Source of the DNA: Tenebrio molitor
Lineage: Eukaryota; Arthropoda; Insecta; Coleoptera; Tenebrionidae
Direction: 5' to 3'
Assembly: GCF_963966145.1 (NCBI RefSeq)
Contig: NC_091049.1
Coordinates: 5,580,001-5,644,000, forward strand
DNA length: 64,000 bases
The translations under genes were made by a program, and so were the position numbers. Of the stretch, positions 44,298 through 55,960 are shown one piece after another (positions within the stretch are counted from its first letter, which is position 1; every line of letters begins with the position of its first letter). Below the pieces are notes generated by a model that was not told the DNA's origin, did not search any database, and saw only the letters and a list, made by a program, of their open reading frames with translations.

Positions 44298-44687
44298 TAC
44301 TAGGTAAGTAGAAAAAATCTAAATATGAAAACTTCTTAAAAAATTAGTTCTTCTTGTTAGATAGAGATAGAAAGAAAAGGAGTCTAGAATGCGAAAGACG
44401 GCCAATAGTTGTAAATAATATTCGCAACATACTGCCAGAACTGCCTCCTCAAAGAAAAAATTGAGTATTTGGGTAAATGTGATAATCTGAATGTTAAAGA
44501 AAGAAAGTCCCATCTCAAACGATAATCGAGAAAAGACATCTTAATTTTGACCAATCAGAAATTGGTGAAATTGAAAACTTTATAACTCGGTTATGTGAGC
44601 TACAGGAAAATTTATGGAGTCCTCTTTTGCTATCGTCACATGCCTGTTTTCTATGGGGAGGCAGTTCAGGGACAGATTGTATGTATA
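44298..44687. other. AT-rich spacer
   Basis: Nothing definable. Confidence 0.5.
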
Positions 44688-45130
44688 CAGGGTGAAATCG
44701 AAATACATCACAATATTAAAACCCTAGGATCTTCAGACCAATTGTGAAAATCACGTCCATTTAGTTTTGCGCTCTAGATCCGCATGAGAGCAAAAATGCC
44801 ATGTAGAGTTTAAGCACAAAAATTAAGTACGCCACTGATATCACGTTAAGGCGAATAGTAGGATTAAAAGGTTGTCGGATGCAACGCAAAAAAGGTGCAA
44901 AAAGTTTTGTTACGCGGGTGCTAGTACCGCGTGCAGATTAGTTGCTTTTAGTGCGACCTTCGGTTATTGTTTGCTAAGAATTTTGCGTCTCAGTGTGTCT
45001 CGTTCGGGATGGAATTATGTTAAATTGGACTTTATGAATTTAAAATGTTTAATTTAACCACATTTTCGGTCTATTCACTTGCTGAAGATACTATGGTTTA
45101 CATATTGTGATGCATTTCAGTTTCATCCTG
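44688..45130. mobile_element. MITE (CAGGGTGAAATCG ends)
   Basis: 443 bp with TA flanks. Left CAGGGTGAAATCGAAATACA, then TCACAATAT; right ATATTGTGATGCATTTCAGT, then TTCATCCTG. No coding capacity. Confidence 0.82.
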
Positions 45131-46180
45131 TATACACTATTAACAATAGATCAGTTAGTTTCTTTGCGGCGAAGACTGAAAGTTCTGGAAAATCTCCAAA
45201 TTGGGAGTGATTTTCGGATTATCAACGGTTACATACGAGCATTGCGACGTGGGCGACAGCTCCGTTTTGTTGAAGCCCTTCCGAGACTCATCCCTGTGGA
45301 ATAATTTCGGACCAGTTACGTCGTAGAGGGCTTCGAAAGCTCTCCGAAGCCCCGACAAGCATTAAATTCGTGATTAAAGACACCTCGGCTAGCTCCGCAA
45401 ACGAGATTCCTCGGCGAGATCTCACGCTCGCTCTCGTCTAACGGAAAGCTCCCGAAGCTCGACTCGGTCCTCGAACGTCGAATTTTTTCGTGATTTTTTT
45501 CGTATCCAAGATGGCGACGGCCGCATTCCGAACGAAATTGACAAGCTCGTCGTGAATTAACAACGGCCCCGATCGCCCCGAGCCACCTTCGATATTGCGA
45601 CATTAGCGGCCGTAACTATGATTTATGGCAGGTGGTAGGGACGCGTCCGGATGAAATATGTTCGGTAGTTGGCGCAGAGCGCGTCCGGGCCGACCTCTGA
45701 TCCCTGAAACCGGCGGCTCCGGGTTTTTTCCGCGGTCCCTCCGTCGGGGGCGGCCTTTTGTTCCCGAGTCCAGGTCGAACCGGGGCCGGATTCGGCGAGG
45801 CGGCTTTTGGTCGCAGTGGGCGATTGGCGACGCTCCGTTGTTCCGTAGATAGTCGGATGTTCCACGGCCACCTTGCATGCGGCGATCGTCTGTGTATGAC
45901 TGTTCGTTTTCCATTGTTCGTGCACATCAAGTGCCCCGTGTTCCTCACCGAGAGGTGACGAAGCACTTGTACCGAAACGTAATTAATCGTGCTGTTTGGG
46001 AGCCTGATATTTTGACCGTGAAAAATAATAAAAGGGACCTTTTGTGCCGACGGTGATGAGGCGGCGGCGATAATGACCGAAATTATTGGACGGAAAAGCC
46101 GAAGCAACAGATAACGGCCGAAAAGTTCGAACGGGGATCGATCTGGTTGGCCTAGGATCTCGATGCACGCAGGCCCACTT
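45131..46180. other. GC-richer non-coding island 10
   Basis: CpG-rich (especially 45,600-45,850). Inverse-related words GGGCTTCGAAAGCTCTCCGA and GAAAGCTCCCGAAGCTCGAC recur at 45329-45465. Many frames on the minus strand are open but low in complexity. No gene supported. Confidence 0.3.
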
Positions 46181-48212
46181 GATTCACCTCATTGTTGTTT
46201 CTTTCACGAATACATTCTCGCTACAGCATTGTGAAGTTTTCAAAATGTTTCGCTTGTTTTTTTCACTCTTCGGGTTTCGCCGGAAATAACTCCAACTTGT
46301 GGTTTTTAGCTGATTGTTTGGTATCCTTTTATTCTCATATGTTAAATTTGATCAGAAATTCAAAAGAATTAAACATTTGTTAAAAACATATTTTGTTCTT
46401 TATTCCTTTGATAAATAATTGTAATTGTCTTTTTTGTTACTTATTGCATACTTACCTATTATTTTGAAAACAAAAATTTTTCAAAATTTTAAAACCATTG
46501 TGTACTTTTATAGAAAGGCAGATGTTGCGGTCACCTGTTTTGTAAAATAAGAAAGTTACGGTTATTTTCAGTTAGACCCAATTTCACACCATTCAGTAAT
46601 TAATTGTTGTAGGTAATATCGTCAAAGTCTGATGCACACACCCTGTATATTTCTTACAAAATAAAGAGATAACAATTCGATTTTTGACAAGGCGAAAATT
46701 AATGATCGATTTTTTTTTCTGTACAAAAATGTAATTAAAAAAAGAAGTGTAACTTTTTGTGGTTACTTTATGTAGATATAAAAAATATTCATTATTTCAG
46801 TATTTTTAGTTACTTCTGTAGTTTATCTTTTGACAAATACCTAATTAAGAAATTTTTGAAACATTTGGAGCAACACCACTCATCACTGATGTTAATGCAT
46901 TTGGAATACATACTTTTTTTGTACTCACTCAATTGGTATTTCCCGGTTATCCTCGGAGTGCGGGATGTTCGATTTCCCGCACGCGGTGTTTTTTACTTTG
47001 CAGAAACTAGGAAAAATTGCATTGTAAGGTTGGTATTTAATAAATAGACAGGCGGAAACGTCAATTCGCTTTAAACAAAATGGACGTTTCGTCACATTTG
47101 CAATTTTAACATTAATTCTCATCAACACAATAAATAAGTAATTTTATTATAAAACAAATAACAATACAATTCGAAAAGGTAAGAGTAATAACAGGGCCTT
47201 GAAAATAACAAATTATTGTTGTTTTTCAAGTGAAGAGGAAGATTACTTCAATATGTGGTGTGGTCGTAGAAGACGCCACCGACGCTTTAAATTTTAATAA
47301 TCTAGTAATCAGCGCGGAAGCTGCTGCCAACCCAACCGTAAAAAAGTTACTAATGTTAAATTATTTGCTTTATTAATTTTATTTTTAAATATTCTTCAGT
47401 TATTCGGTGCAATAAATATTGTACCTAACTTTTGTGGGGAGAAATTTCCCGCGCTCGCACTAATGTGCTCACGTTAGTTAAATAACTAATTCCCATTATC
47501 CTGAATAGTGTTCAGTTTATAACTTCATCTTAGATGAAGTATAATTTTAATATAAATATTTTCACTCCGAAATTTAGACGTAACAATAATCAACACACTC
47601 TGAATATGTATATAATTTTTTTCAAAATGAAAGAAGCTATTCCGTTTTTCGACAGTCCTTTTAAAGTGACACATTTGTACGTGTTCAGTAGTCTTTCGCC
47701 CTTTCGTCCTTTTGGAAAATTTAAATGTTTCAAATGTTTTCTTATCGCTACACTGTACATGTTCCAGAAACAACATGCATGTATTAACCAAAAAAAAGTT
47801 TGTTCTTGGTGTCAAGTTCTACAAATTATCACGCTGAATATTTGTTGCCGTTGGCAATTCAACATCAAAATCTACTCTAAAAACTTTTTCAAAAAATTAT
47901 TTGAAGTCACTCTGTACATTCTGATGCAAAATTTTAACACGATCTTAAATCTCGCAACCTTTTAGCTTAGTTTTAATTCAAATTTTAATTCTTAAACAGA
48001 TCAGAAAGTTGTAAAAATATTTCGAAAGGTGCTTCCAAAAATTGATTTATTGCCTAAAAAATTAGCACCGGCCTATTTTTCTTGCAAACTAGACGTCTTT
48101 CAATGACGAGTTTCTCCTTATATTTTTTATTAACGATCAATTTTTTGAGATAAATCTTAAGTGATTTTTTCATAAAAATACGTTGGCAAATAACCGAGAC
48201 AGTGTTATGTAT
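46181..48212. other. AT-rich spacer
   Basis: No gene. A hairpin GTGCGGGA...TCCCGCAC at 46958-46982 and an isolated TIR-like end ACACACCCTGTATAT at about 46637 are the only structures I can define. Confidence 0.4.
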
Positions 48213-48564
48213 CTGTCACAATAGTGTTAATGGTAATGTTAATGTTAGTGTTAGCCAGAATGTTAATCTTCAGAACATTGGTGAAACGTTCAACCGTTCA
48301 CAATAACGGTGATGGTGATGTTAATGTTAGAAACGATGTTAAGAGATCCAGAAAATGTCTGGTTCTTTAACATCTTCGTTAACATCTACCAATCACTATC
48401 GAGAATTTCACGCACGCGCAGGCGCAGTGACAGTTCACACCACGTTGACAGCTGTAAGAGTAACATTCCGTTAACATTATTGTGAACACTGGACTACTAA
48501 CATCACCATTGCCATCTCCACTAACATTATAACATTACCACTAACATTAACACTGTTGTGACAG
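48213..48564. mobile_element. Hairpin MITE with TTAATG-repeat arms
   Basis: 352 bp with ends CTGTCACAATAGTGTTAATG and CATTAACACTGTTGTGACAG. The arms are runs of (G)TTAATGT/(A)CATTAAC units, so the TIR seems to have grown from a short tandem repeat. The loop has GCACGCGCAGGCGCAGTGAC. Confidence 0.8.
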
Positions 48565-48760
48565 ACCCATTAGGTGGGACACGCTGTATATTTTCAAAAA
48601 AATGTTTAAAATTACTTTTTCGATTTAGCCAATTATATTCTTTCCAAAAATTACTACTCTATTTATTAGATCCTGAAAAAAAAGTGATACAAAAATGTTC
48701 AAGTAACTACCAAAATACAAAATTTTCTTAAAGTATGTCTATGACCGCACTATAAAAGTA
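48565..48760. other. AT-rich spacer
   Basis: Nothing definable apart from one TIR-like GGACACGCTGTATAT (48579-48593). Confidence 0.5.
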
Positions 48761-48940
48761 AAGGGTGTTTTTTTTAAATTTGGCGTCGAAGTTGGCGTTG
48801 GAGAGTCGATTGAGAACGCACCGCTCGTATAAAAGCCTAAGATTTCAACAGCTGATCCGTAATCCGTTACCCGTATAGTGCATTCACAATCGACTCTTTA
48901 ACGCCTACTTCGACGCCAAATTTTAAAAAAACACCCGTTA
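48761..48940. mobile_element. MITE family A, type 2
   Basis: About 180 bp: AAGGGTGTTTTTTTTAAATT, then TGGCGTCGAAGTTGGCGTTG on the left; TTTAACGCCTACTTCGACGC, then CAAATTTTAAAAAAACACCC on the right. The centre (ACAGCTGATCCGTAATCCG) matches 16517-16689. Confidence 0.87.
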
Positions 48941-49355
48941 TACCCTGTCATATGCATTAAATAAAAAATCCATCAACACCGCAATTTACGTTGAAAAATG
49001 GCAACGCTGATGAAGTTTGATCCAAGAAAAATGAAAATAAATTGTCGAAAACGAACCAAAGCTAAAATCTTTTTATAAAAGTACAGGACAATATTTATCA
49101 AAACAGCATTTTTGTACTTAAGACTCCCGACTTGATGTTGGATTTATCGTTAATACGAAAAGTTAAATGTTTTGTACAAATATTTCTGTAAATTGAAAAA
49201 CGGAACACTTTCCCTTGTTATTATAAAAAATGTCTATAAAAGAACGTATATCAAGAGTCCCGTGGAATTCGAATATACTCGTATTTGATTTTTGCCGCTC
49301 TGTAGCATATGACGGTCCAAATTGAAAAACAGAGGTTATGTAAGTCCATTAATGG
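48941..49355. other. AT-rich spacer
   Basis: Nothing definable. Confidence 0.5.
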
Positions 49356-49718
49356 ACTTAACACGTCAATTATTTTGAAATATATGTATGAAATTGTCGT
49401 GACAGCTACCTCTAATCGTACATATTATCACAAAGTACAAGATCACTCACTACCAATATTTAATCCTGCATAATAGAGTTATTTAGAATTTAGAAGCTTT
49501 GAAAATCGAAAAAAAATATTTTAAATCCACTACGGTAACATTGCAAAGTAATGATGTACGAATATATCTTTTCTTACATTGTATTACCGTTAATAATAAT
49601 AATAATAAAAATAATTAATTTTTTTGTCGGAAACATTTTTTCCATATTTTTTTCATGTACATTTAAGCATCCTCGATAAGGTAGTAAGTAGTTTGTATGC
49701 CCATTTTGGGACACCCTG
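49356..49718 (-). mobile_element. TIR element family G, truncated inverted copy
   Basis: The inverse matches 29106-29352 and 29824-29907 without the family H insert. The intact end is CATTTTGGGACACCCTG at 49702-49718; the other end is lost. A (TAA)n run (about 49591-49607) is expanded inside it. The minus-strand frame over it is not a gene. Confidence 0.75.
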
Positions 49719-50670
49719 TATGTACTTTCTTTTATACACTTTTTACTTAAAATGACACATTGGACACATTCGAATGAACCAAAAATTGTTGAAAACTTAT
49801 CACGTCTCTTAAAATTACTTATTAGCAAACAGGACATCATATTTAGAGCTTTACGAACTAAATTCTACTGATATGACTGATATGCTTTGATTCATCTAAC
49901 GTTACGTCACTTGAACACTTTGATACAATTAATTTTAATTGTTAAACATTTAATATACAGTGTGTTTTTAAACATAAATGTTTACATGAAACCTCCACAA
50001 ACAATTTCTTAACCCTACTTTCTGGCATTCGTGTTTTCCGGCTGTCGTTTTTGCAGTACATGATGTCGCTACAATTTCATAAAATAAATGGTGGTATTTT
50101 TTTAAATTCAAATATCTATAATAATAGTCTTATTTCTCAACGATCAGCTCGGCCGTATTTTTATTTGATTTAACAATTATCGATAAGGTTCAATCACCGA
50201 CTTTTCCGAGGCTGACTCGATTACTGTTTTTTTTTATCACACTCTATATCTAGGAACCAAATCAAATCACATTGCACAGTCTCTACAACTCATTTTTGGA
50301 CGTTAATTTAAATTATTCGTGAGATCCTCTACAGGCATCTTGATCCACGACTGCACACACTACCATATGAAACGTTAACAAACAACATCCTAACCTTACT
50401 TTCTCGCATTCATGTCTTCTTTGAAAACTGTCATATTATTCTTAAGAAAACCTTACTTAAAAATTATCAATTCTGCCGTTTTTCATTTGTTTGTTTTTTT
50501 AAATTTTAATTTGATAATCATATGGGCACTCCCAGGCCGAATTGATTACAAATTTTATCGATCACAACCCATCCAGCGAATACCTGTTCGACTCGTGATG
50601 TTTTCTGCGATTCTCGAAACGAGTAGATGTCAGTTGATTTGAAAATTCGAAAACCACCAGCTCTGCAGGA
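49719..50670. other. AT-rich spacer
   Basis: No gene. AACAAACAACATCCTAACCT-like and CAAACAATTTCTTAACCCTA-like words repeat at about 50,000 and 50,380, with following TACTTTCTGGCATTCGTG and TACTTTCTCGCATTCATG, a possible old 390-bp duplication. Confidence 0.4.
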
Positions 50671-51470
50671 TCTGGAGTAAATTAAATGTGCCCGTCCGAC
50701 CTGAGGGGTCAACTCTTCCGCGCTTGGAATTTTTGACGACGCCGAAAATTAATTTCTCTCTCGCGAGATCCGAGCCGCCCCGGAATATTTTCCTTGCCAT
50801 TACCTCCCCCTTCGCACCGTCACGTCACGTAAAGAGGGCTCTGGGAATATTTCCTTTATGCAGTCTAATAGAAATAAAAAGTGCGGCCATCTCCTCGAGC
50901 GATTTCTTCCAGACGCGCCGTCTCATTGGCCGAGAAAACTCTGAGGGAAAATTGATTTTCGTGACGTCAGCCTCGAACAGGGCCGGCGACAATCGAAAAT
51001 TCGAACCCCCCGTTCGACGGGAGAAGCTCCCCCGTTCGCCTCCGTCGCAAAAATCGCCTCCCCTCGCCCGACGAGCCCCGACTCCGCGCTCGTTTATTTA
51101 TTTATATATATTTTTTGGAGTGCGTGGGGGCGGGGGTGGGGTCGGGAGCGGATGCGACGCCTGACGTCGCTCTTTCGCACACTATTTTATCGTTTCAGCT
51201 GTTTCCAGGCAACCGACGATACGCTTCGGTCGTAGTCATGACGACACGCGCCGGCCTGAAACTGAAACGCGACCCTGAATAAAACGGAGTTTTTCATGGG
51301 GGACCGCAACTCCGAAAGTTCGACGGAGTTGCGGCGGACTTTTTTTTTACAATTTTCGAACGGCCCCAACTTCTGCACGGAGTTCGAGGCACGCCCGCGA
51401 GTTCGGTCGAGTCGGCGTTCGATTTGAAAGTTTGGCAACTTCGGGGAGCAGGAGCAACTTCATAATTTCA
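50671..51470. other. GC-richer non-coding island 11
   Basis: CpG-rich at 50,750-51,170, with an AACTCCG/CGGAGTT-rich part at 51280-51390. No protein supported. Confidence 0.3.
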
Positions 51471-52328
51471 ACTCCAATGCGGCGAGTTCAAGATCTGAAG
51501 ATTGAAGAAAAAAATTCGGTTGCACTCAAGATGGCTTGTGTTTTCAAAGAAACATACTGTACATCTTACTTTTTAGAAATTTTGCAAAAATTCCAAATGG
51601 GACAAAACGACATTGGGAATTAAAATTAATTGAATCAAGCTTTTTAATCACTGTAATTTTAAATTAATGAAAACATTCTTTTCAAAATAAATTAATTTTA
51701 ATTTAATTTAATTAAATATCTACTTACATAATTTGTTTTTTGTTTTTTTGTAAATATTGTTATTGATAATTTCTAATTATAAATTCTGCATGTATGAACA
51801 AGAAAATGAAAACAAAATCGCCTCTAGCACCACAAGAATGAATGAAATTAAGAAGATTCACGTGATAATTTTTAATTAAAAAATTGGCTTTGAATTCGAC
51901 AGTTTCGCAACTTCAGAGAGTTGGAGTTTAATGGAAGGAGTTCGGGATCCGAGGTTGTTAAACTTCAAATCCTAGAATGTGTTTGAATGTTTGATAATAA
52001 TTTCGTTGTAATGTACAGTAATGTTTCCAAAAAAAAAAACACACTGTATATGTTAATTTGAAGAAAATGTTCATAGATTTTAGATGAACTGAACGCGAGC
52101 AACGTTCTGATCGTTAATTAATCTGTTTTTCGACTTAAATTGAATTTAATTACTTAAACTTTTGTTTTATTCTTTTATATTACTTTTGAGGGTTTTTTAT
52201 TTTAATTGTTTGTGCATCTACACACCACTGAATCACAAGGAAAACTCGTTCTATTTTTACTTACAGAGATTATTTATTTTGTGTCTTTCATTTTGACTGT
52301 CTCGTGAAATATTTACCTTCAATTAGTA
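51471..52328. other. AT-rich spacer
   Basis: Nothing definable. Confidence 0.5.
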
Positions 52329-52656
52329 CAGGGTTATTATAAATGATTGTAGTCCAAGCAGGCCACGCCCATGTTATGAAAATTTTGCCGCTTTCATGTG
52401 AACTGTCAATTTTTGTCGCTGTCACTGTCATTTTTTAGGTGAAAAGCGCGATGATGAGGATTTTATTTATTTTTTGTAAATTAACGATTGAATCCAAAAA
52501 TATTGAGTTGTTTTGCACCCAATTTAACTCCTGTGTGTGAACGGTGTGTACTCACTTATTCACATCATTTTGATGTTATTTATATGGAGCGGCGACCGTA
52601 AATTTTAGATTCAGTTTTTACGCCTACTTGGACTACAATCATTTATAATAACCCTG
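52329..52656. mobile_element. MITE family I, copy 2 (inverted relative to copy 1)
   Basis: 328 bp, TA on both sides, ends CAGGGTTATTATAAATGATT and AATCATTTATAATAACCCTG. The inverse of 35908-36263 throughout, but with one instead of two copies of the internal 31-bp unit. Confidence 0.88.
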
Positions 52657-53780
52657 TATGAGTATAGCTGCAACTTATCACCCGTGGAGTGTCTACATTT
52701 ATATTTTATACGTATTTTAAAAGAGAAACCTATAGTCATTTAATTTAAAATGACAAGAGAATGACAAAATTGCCTCTAATAACAGGAGGGAAAGATAATC
52801 GACAAAAATAATAAGATCAACATGATAATAAGTACCTAATTAAAATAGTTATTTGTATTTCAAGGCCGCGAAATTATTCTTTAATGTACCGAGAAAAAAA
52901 TTATCGCCGAAGCCGCTAACGGTCGAGGCAGGACAATCTCGAGGATGTTAAAGGATTTCGCGGTGTACACAACATTTTTTTTCTACTTCGGTGTCACAAT
53001 GAGCATTTTGTGACACCGAAAACAGTTTCACAAAGATCAATTTTACAGCATCGTTTCTAGTGATTATTGAATGTGGGGTTGGTATTGATAGTGTTAAATG
53101 TGATGTCATTTGAGCCTGAATCCATGTTTTGGATCAAAATAAACTATTAAGGGGGAAGATTATTATTGTAACAACATTTGGGAGACAATTTGAAATTTAA
53201 TTTTCAATGAAATGACATTGCTTCGTCAATACCAACTCAATTCCATTAAAATAAAAGTCACTAGAATCTGTTTCAAAATAAAAAATCCACCACCTGTTCA
53301 ATTATGTTGGCAGAAAAAAAGAAATCCCTAGAATAAGTTTCATTATGTCTCACCCGGTTAAGTAAAGTAAAAAAAAAGAAATACATATTTAAATGATTAA
53401 CCACTGAAGTATTTTTTTTTTATCAAATAGGTAATAATTTACAACCTGTTAATTACTCATAAATCAATTAATCTAATTGCGAAAATCAACCAACATCCAA
53501 TGCTTAATAGAGCAGTTCATTATTACATTAATAATATATTTTGATCGAACGCTGCATTTACGGTGAAATACAAAAGCAGAAAAATAAATATTTAACATAA
53601 TATTAATAAATCATTTGTAATCATCCAGTATCATTCGTCTTATTTGAAAACATCAATATTTTTCCACTCCTTTTTTCAGATAAGCTAAAAAGAAAACGCA
53701 TATGTAGAATAGAAATAATGGATAAGAAAAAATGTAACAAAAATTAACTAACGAAAAATAGATTAAATAGGGATATACTG
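52657..53780. other. AT-rich spacer with a family D fragment
   Basis: 52860-52990 matches one end of family D (TTCTTTAATGTACCGAGAAA; GGATGTTAAAGGATTTCGCG). A short hairpin TTCGGTGTCACAA...TTGTGACACCGAA lies at about 52988-53021. No gene. Confidence 0.5.
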
Positions 53781-54131
53781 GGTGGCCAAAAATTCGCGGA
53801 ACAAGTCAATAGGGCAATGTCAACTTATTTTTATCTATATTTTTCAAAATTTTAAATTAAATGATGTGCTTAATTAATAAAAAAAAAGTACTAATGATAA
53901 ATATTCGTTAATTCGAATATGAATGACGGGATCTTTCAAACTTTTAAAAAAATATCTCAAACAAGCAGCACATTTCTAAAAGAATGCAAAATATGTTAGT
54001 GTTGTTTATCTAGCTGGTGTTTCGACAAAATTTTGAAAATCACAAATTTATCACTTTTAGTCTTCTTCATCGAGAGTTTAGCAAAGGATTTTTTTTTAAA
54101 ACCAAAAAGTGAACTCAATTTTAGCTGTAAA

Positions 54132-54384
54132 ATGTCCAGCGCAAGCGAGGATGAAACGCGTACGCCGCCTGAAATAATGAAAATGCTCAAAATTCCAACC
54201 AACAATCTGCTGCCAAAGAAATTTCGCGACAGATACGAGTGTTTATCAAACATTTATGAATTGGAAAGAAAAGAATAACATTAAATCCTTTGCAGAGAAT
54301 GTACTGTTGGCATATTTCGAAGACACTTCCAATATAATGAAACCATCTGCTAAAATAATGCATTTCTCTTGTATCTGTAAGTAA
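54132..54384 (+). pseudogene. Crypton / tyrosine-recombinase-like N-terminal fragment, frameshifted
   Basis: Frame 1 reads M-S-S-A-S-E-D-E-T-R, then L-L-P-K-K-F-R-D-R-Y-E-C; the next frame continues F-M-N-W-K-E-K-N-N-I-K-S-F-A-E-N and V-L-L-A-Y-F-E-D-T-S-N-I-M-K-P-S before a stop. The pattern L-P-x-K-x-x-x-R-Y...F-x-x-W...K-S-x-x-E-N-V-L-L-A-Y-F is, from memory, the core-binding (SAM-like) part of insect Crypton-type tyrosine recombinases and domesticated relatives. One frameshift near 54245 and no catalytic part make it a dead fragment. An alternative is a small host gene with an unseen intron at the frame change; I think this less likely. Confidence 0.5.
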
Positions 54385-54399
54385 TGGTCGTAGAAAAAG

Positions 54400-54540
54400 T
54401 ATAGTACATTACTCGAGTAGTAACGAGAGAAGGTGCACGTGGATTTACATTACTCGCTCCTTCGTCGCTCGTATGCAATTCATCCACTTGTACGTAATAT
54501 GCTCTTTACTACTCTCGTAATGTAATATACTACATATACT
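54400..54540. repeat. Imperfect palindrome of ACTCG/CGAGT-rich words
   Basis: AGTACATTACTCGAGTAGTA...GGTGCACGTGGATTTACATT pairs with TACGTAATATGCTC and TACTACTCTCGTAATGTAAT. Lies 15 bp after the recombinase-like fragment and may belong to the same element. Confidence 0.5.
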
Positions 54541-55960
54541 GTACGACTTTATTATTATCGAACGATAATGACCCAGTTTTCTGATAGGTTACTACAGAAA
54601 TAATCCCCTAGGGCATTATCAACCTTATAACACCCTTGATACCTTAATAACCATAAAAGTATATATCTTAACGTTTTGCGATAAAAAATTACTTTTTCCA
54701 TTTTCGCAAAATTTTGAAAATAAAAAAAATGTCTTCAGAGAAGTTTTCAAACTGAATTATTTTAAAATTACATAACTTATCAAGAAATTATAGTTGATCA
54801 CGAAGTACACACATATTGATACGCCTCGACATTATAGTACGAAAAAATCCAGCGACCATCGAAACCAATCGATCCTAATTTGTTTATGGCCGCCGTAAAA
54901 ACACGTCACGCCAGATTAACGGCGAGATCGTTTAAAAAAGTTCGAGTCCCACCGGGGACCCTTGCAGTACTCCGCTCCGTGTGTGGCAGCACCGCCGTAA
55001 AACGCAAAAACCCTAATCTCTCGTCAATTTTAATTGAATAATCGTCGATTCGAGATTAGGCGCCAGTTTCACACGATAAATCCAGCACAATGCACGTTTC
55101 TAATCGGCAAATTAGCCGCGAACTCTTTGTTGTTAAATAAATTTCAAAACGGCGCCAACCGCGATACGTCACCGAGATATCGGACCGGATCACGTGAGAG
55201 GTGACTGTCAATTATCATTTTTTTCCGTCTCCGTCGCCACCTCCTGGATCTGTCGCACCATTGTGCAAGTGAATTGATTCACCGCGCCACTTCCCCCGCG
55301 GCACAGGCGGCGGCAGCAACGGCGGCGGCGGTGGTACCGCCGCGTCTTTCAGCCGGTGCTGGCCCGTCGCATTGTTCGCATTTCAAAAGGTGGATTAGAT
55401 GTGGTTTATACATCGGGAATCGATACGATTCCTTCAAAGAAAGTATATCGTAACGCTGCATAAAAGAACACAATGACTCGCGTGGGAATTTTCTTCTTTC
55501 GATTATTATCGCAACAGTTATGTTTTTGCGGTTTTTTCCTTATTATCGTTATTATTATCGGCATCGTGCGGTGCGCCATTGTTGCAACAAAATGGAATCG
55601 CCTCCGGACACGACCGACTAAGCGGCCATTACACGGAAAATGCCGAATAACCGGCGAAAAATAAATAAAAACATTTCACACAAAAACTGGAATCGATCGG
55701 ATTAGATTGTCAACGCGGTGACGTCATCGATCACGCCGATTTTCGAACGGTTACGGTTTGATAATGATCCGTAAAAGTTGTCCATTTACTCTAACTGCTT
55801 TGATAATGATCGCGCTTTAACTTTTGACTCGCGACAATTATCAAACATTCGCCCGATCATTACCGGTGATTCTTGATAGTGATCAACAATTCAACAAATT
55901 TGTGTTTGTTACGAGCGTTTGATAATGATCGAGTGTGGCAGCTAGATAATTGTAAACGTA
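54541..55960. promoter_or_regulatory. Island 12 with TTTGATAATGATC cluster
   Basis: The 13-mer TTTGATAATGATC occurs exactly three times on the plus strand (55757-55769, 55799-55811, 55918-55930) with a partial inverse (ATTATCAAA) near 55838. A (GGC)n-type tract lies at 55308-55334. There is no coding support. A homotypic cluster of one long word in non-repeat DNA points to a transcription-factor site array. Confidence 0.45.

Noticed and set aside
47534..47965. 143-codon plus-strand frame
   Set aside because: AT-rich, F/K/N-biased translation, no homology recognised, no promoter or poly(A) context; overlaps an open frame on the other strand.
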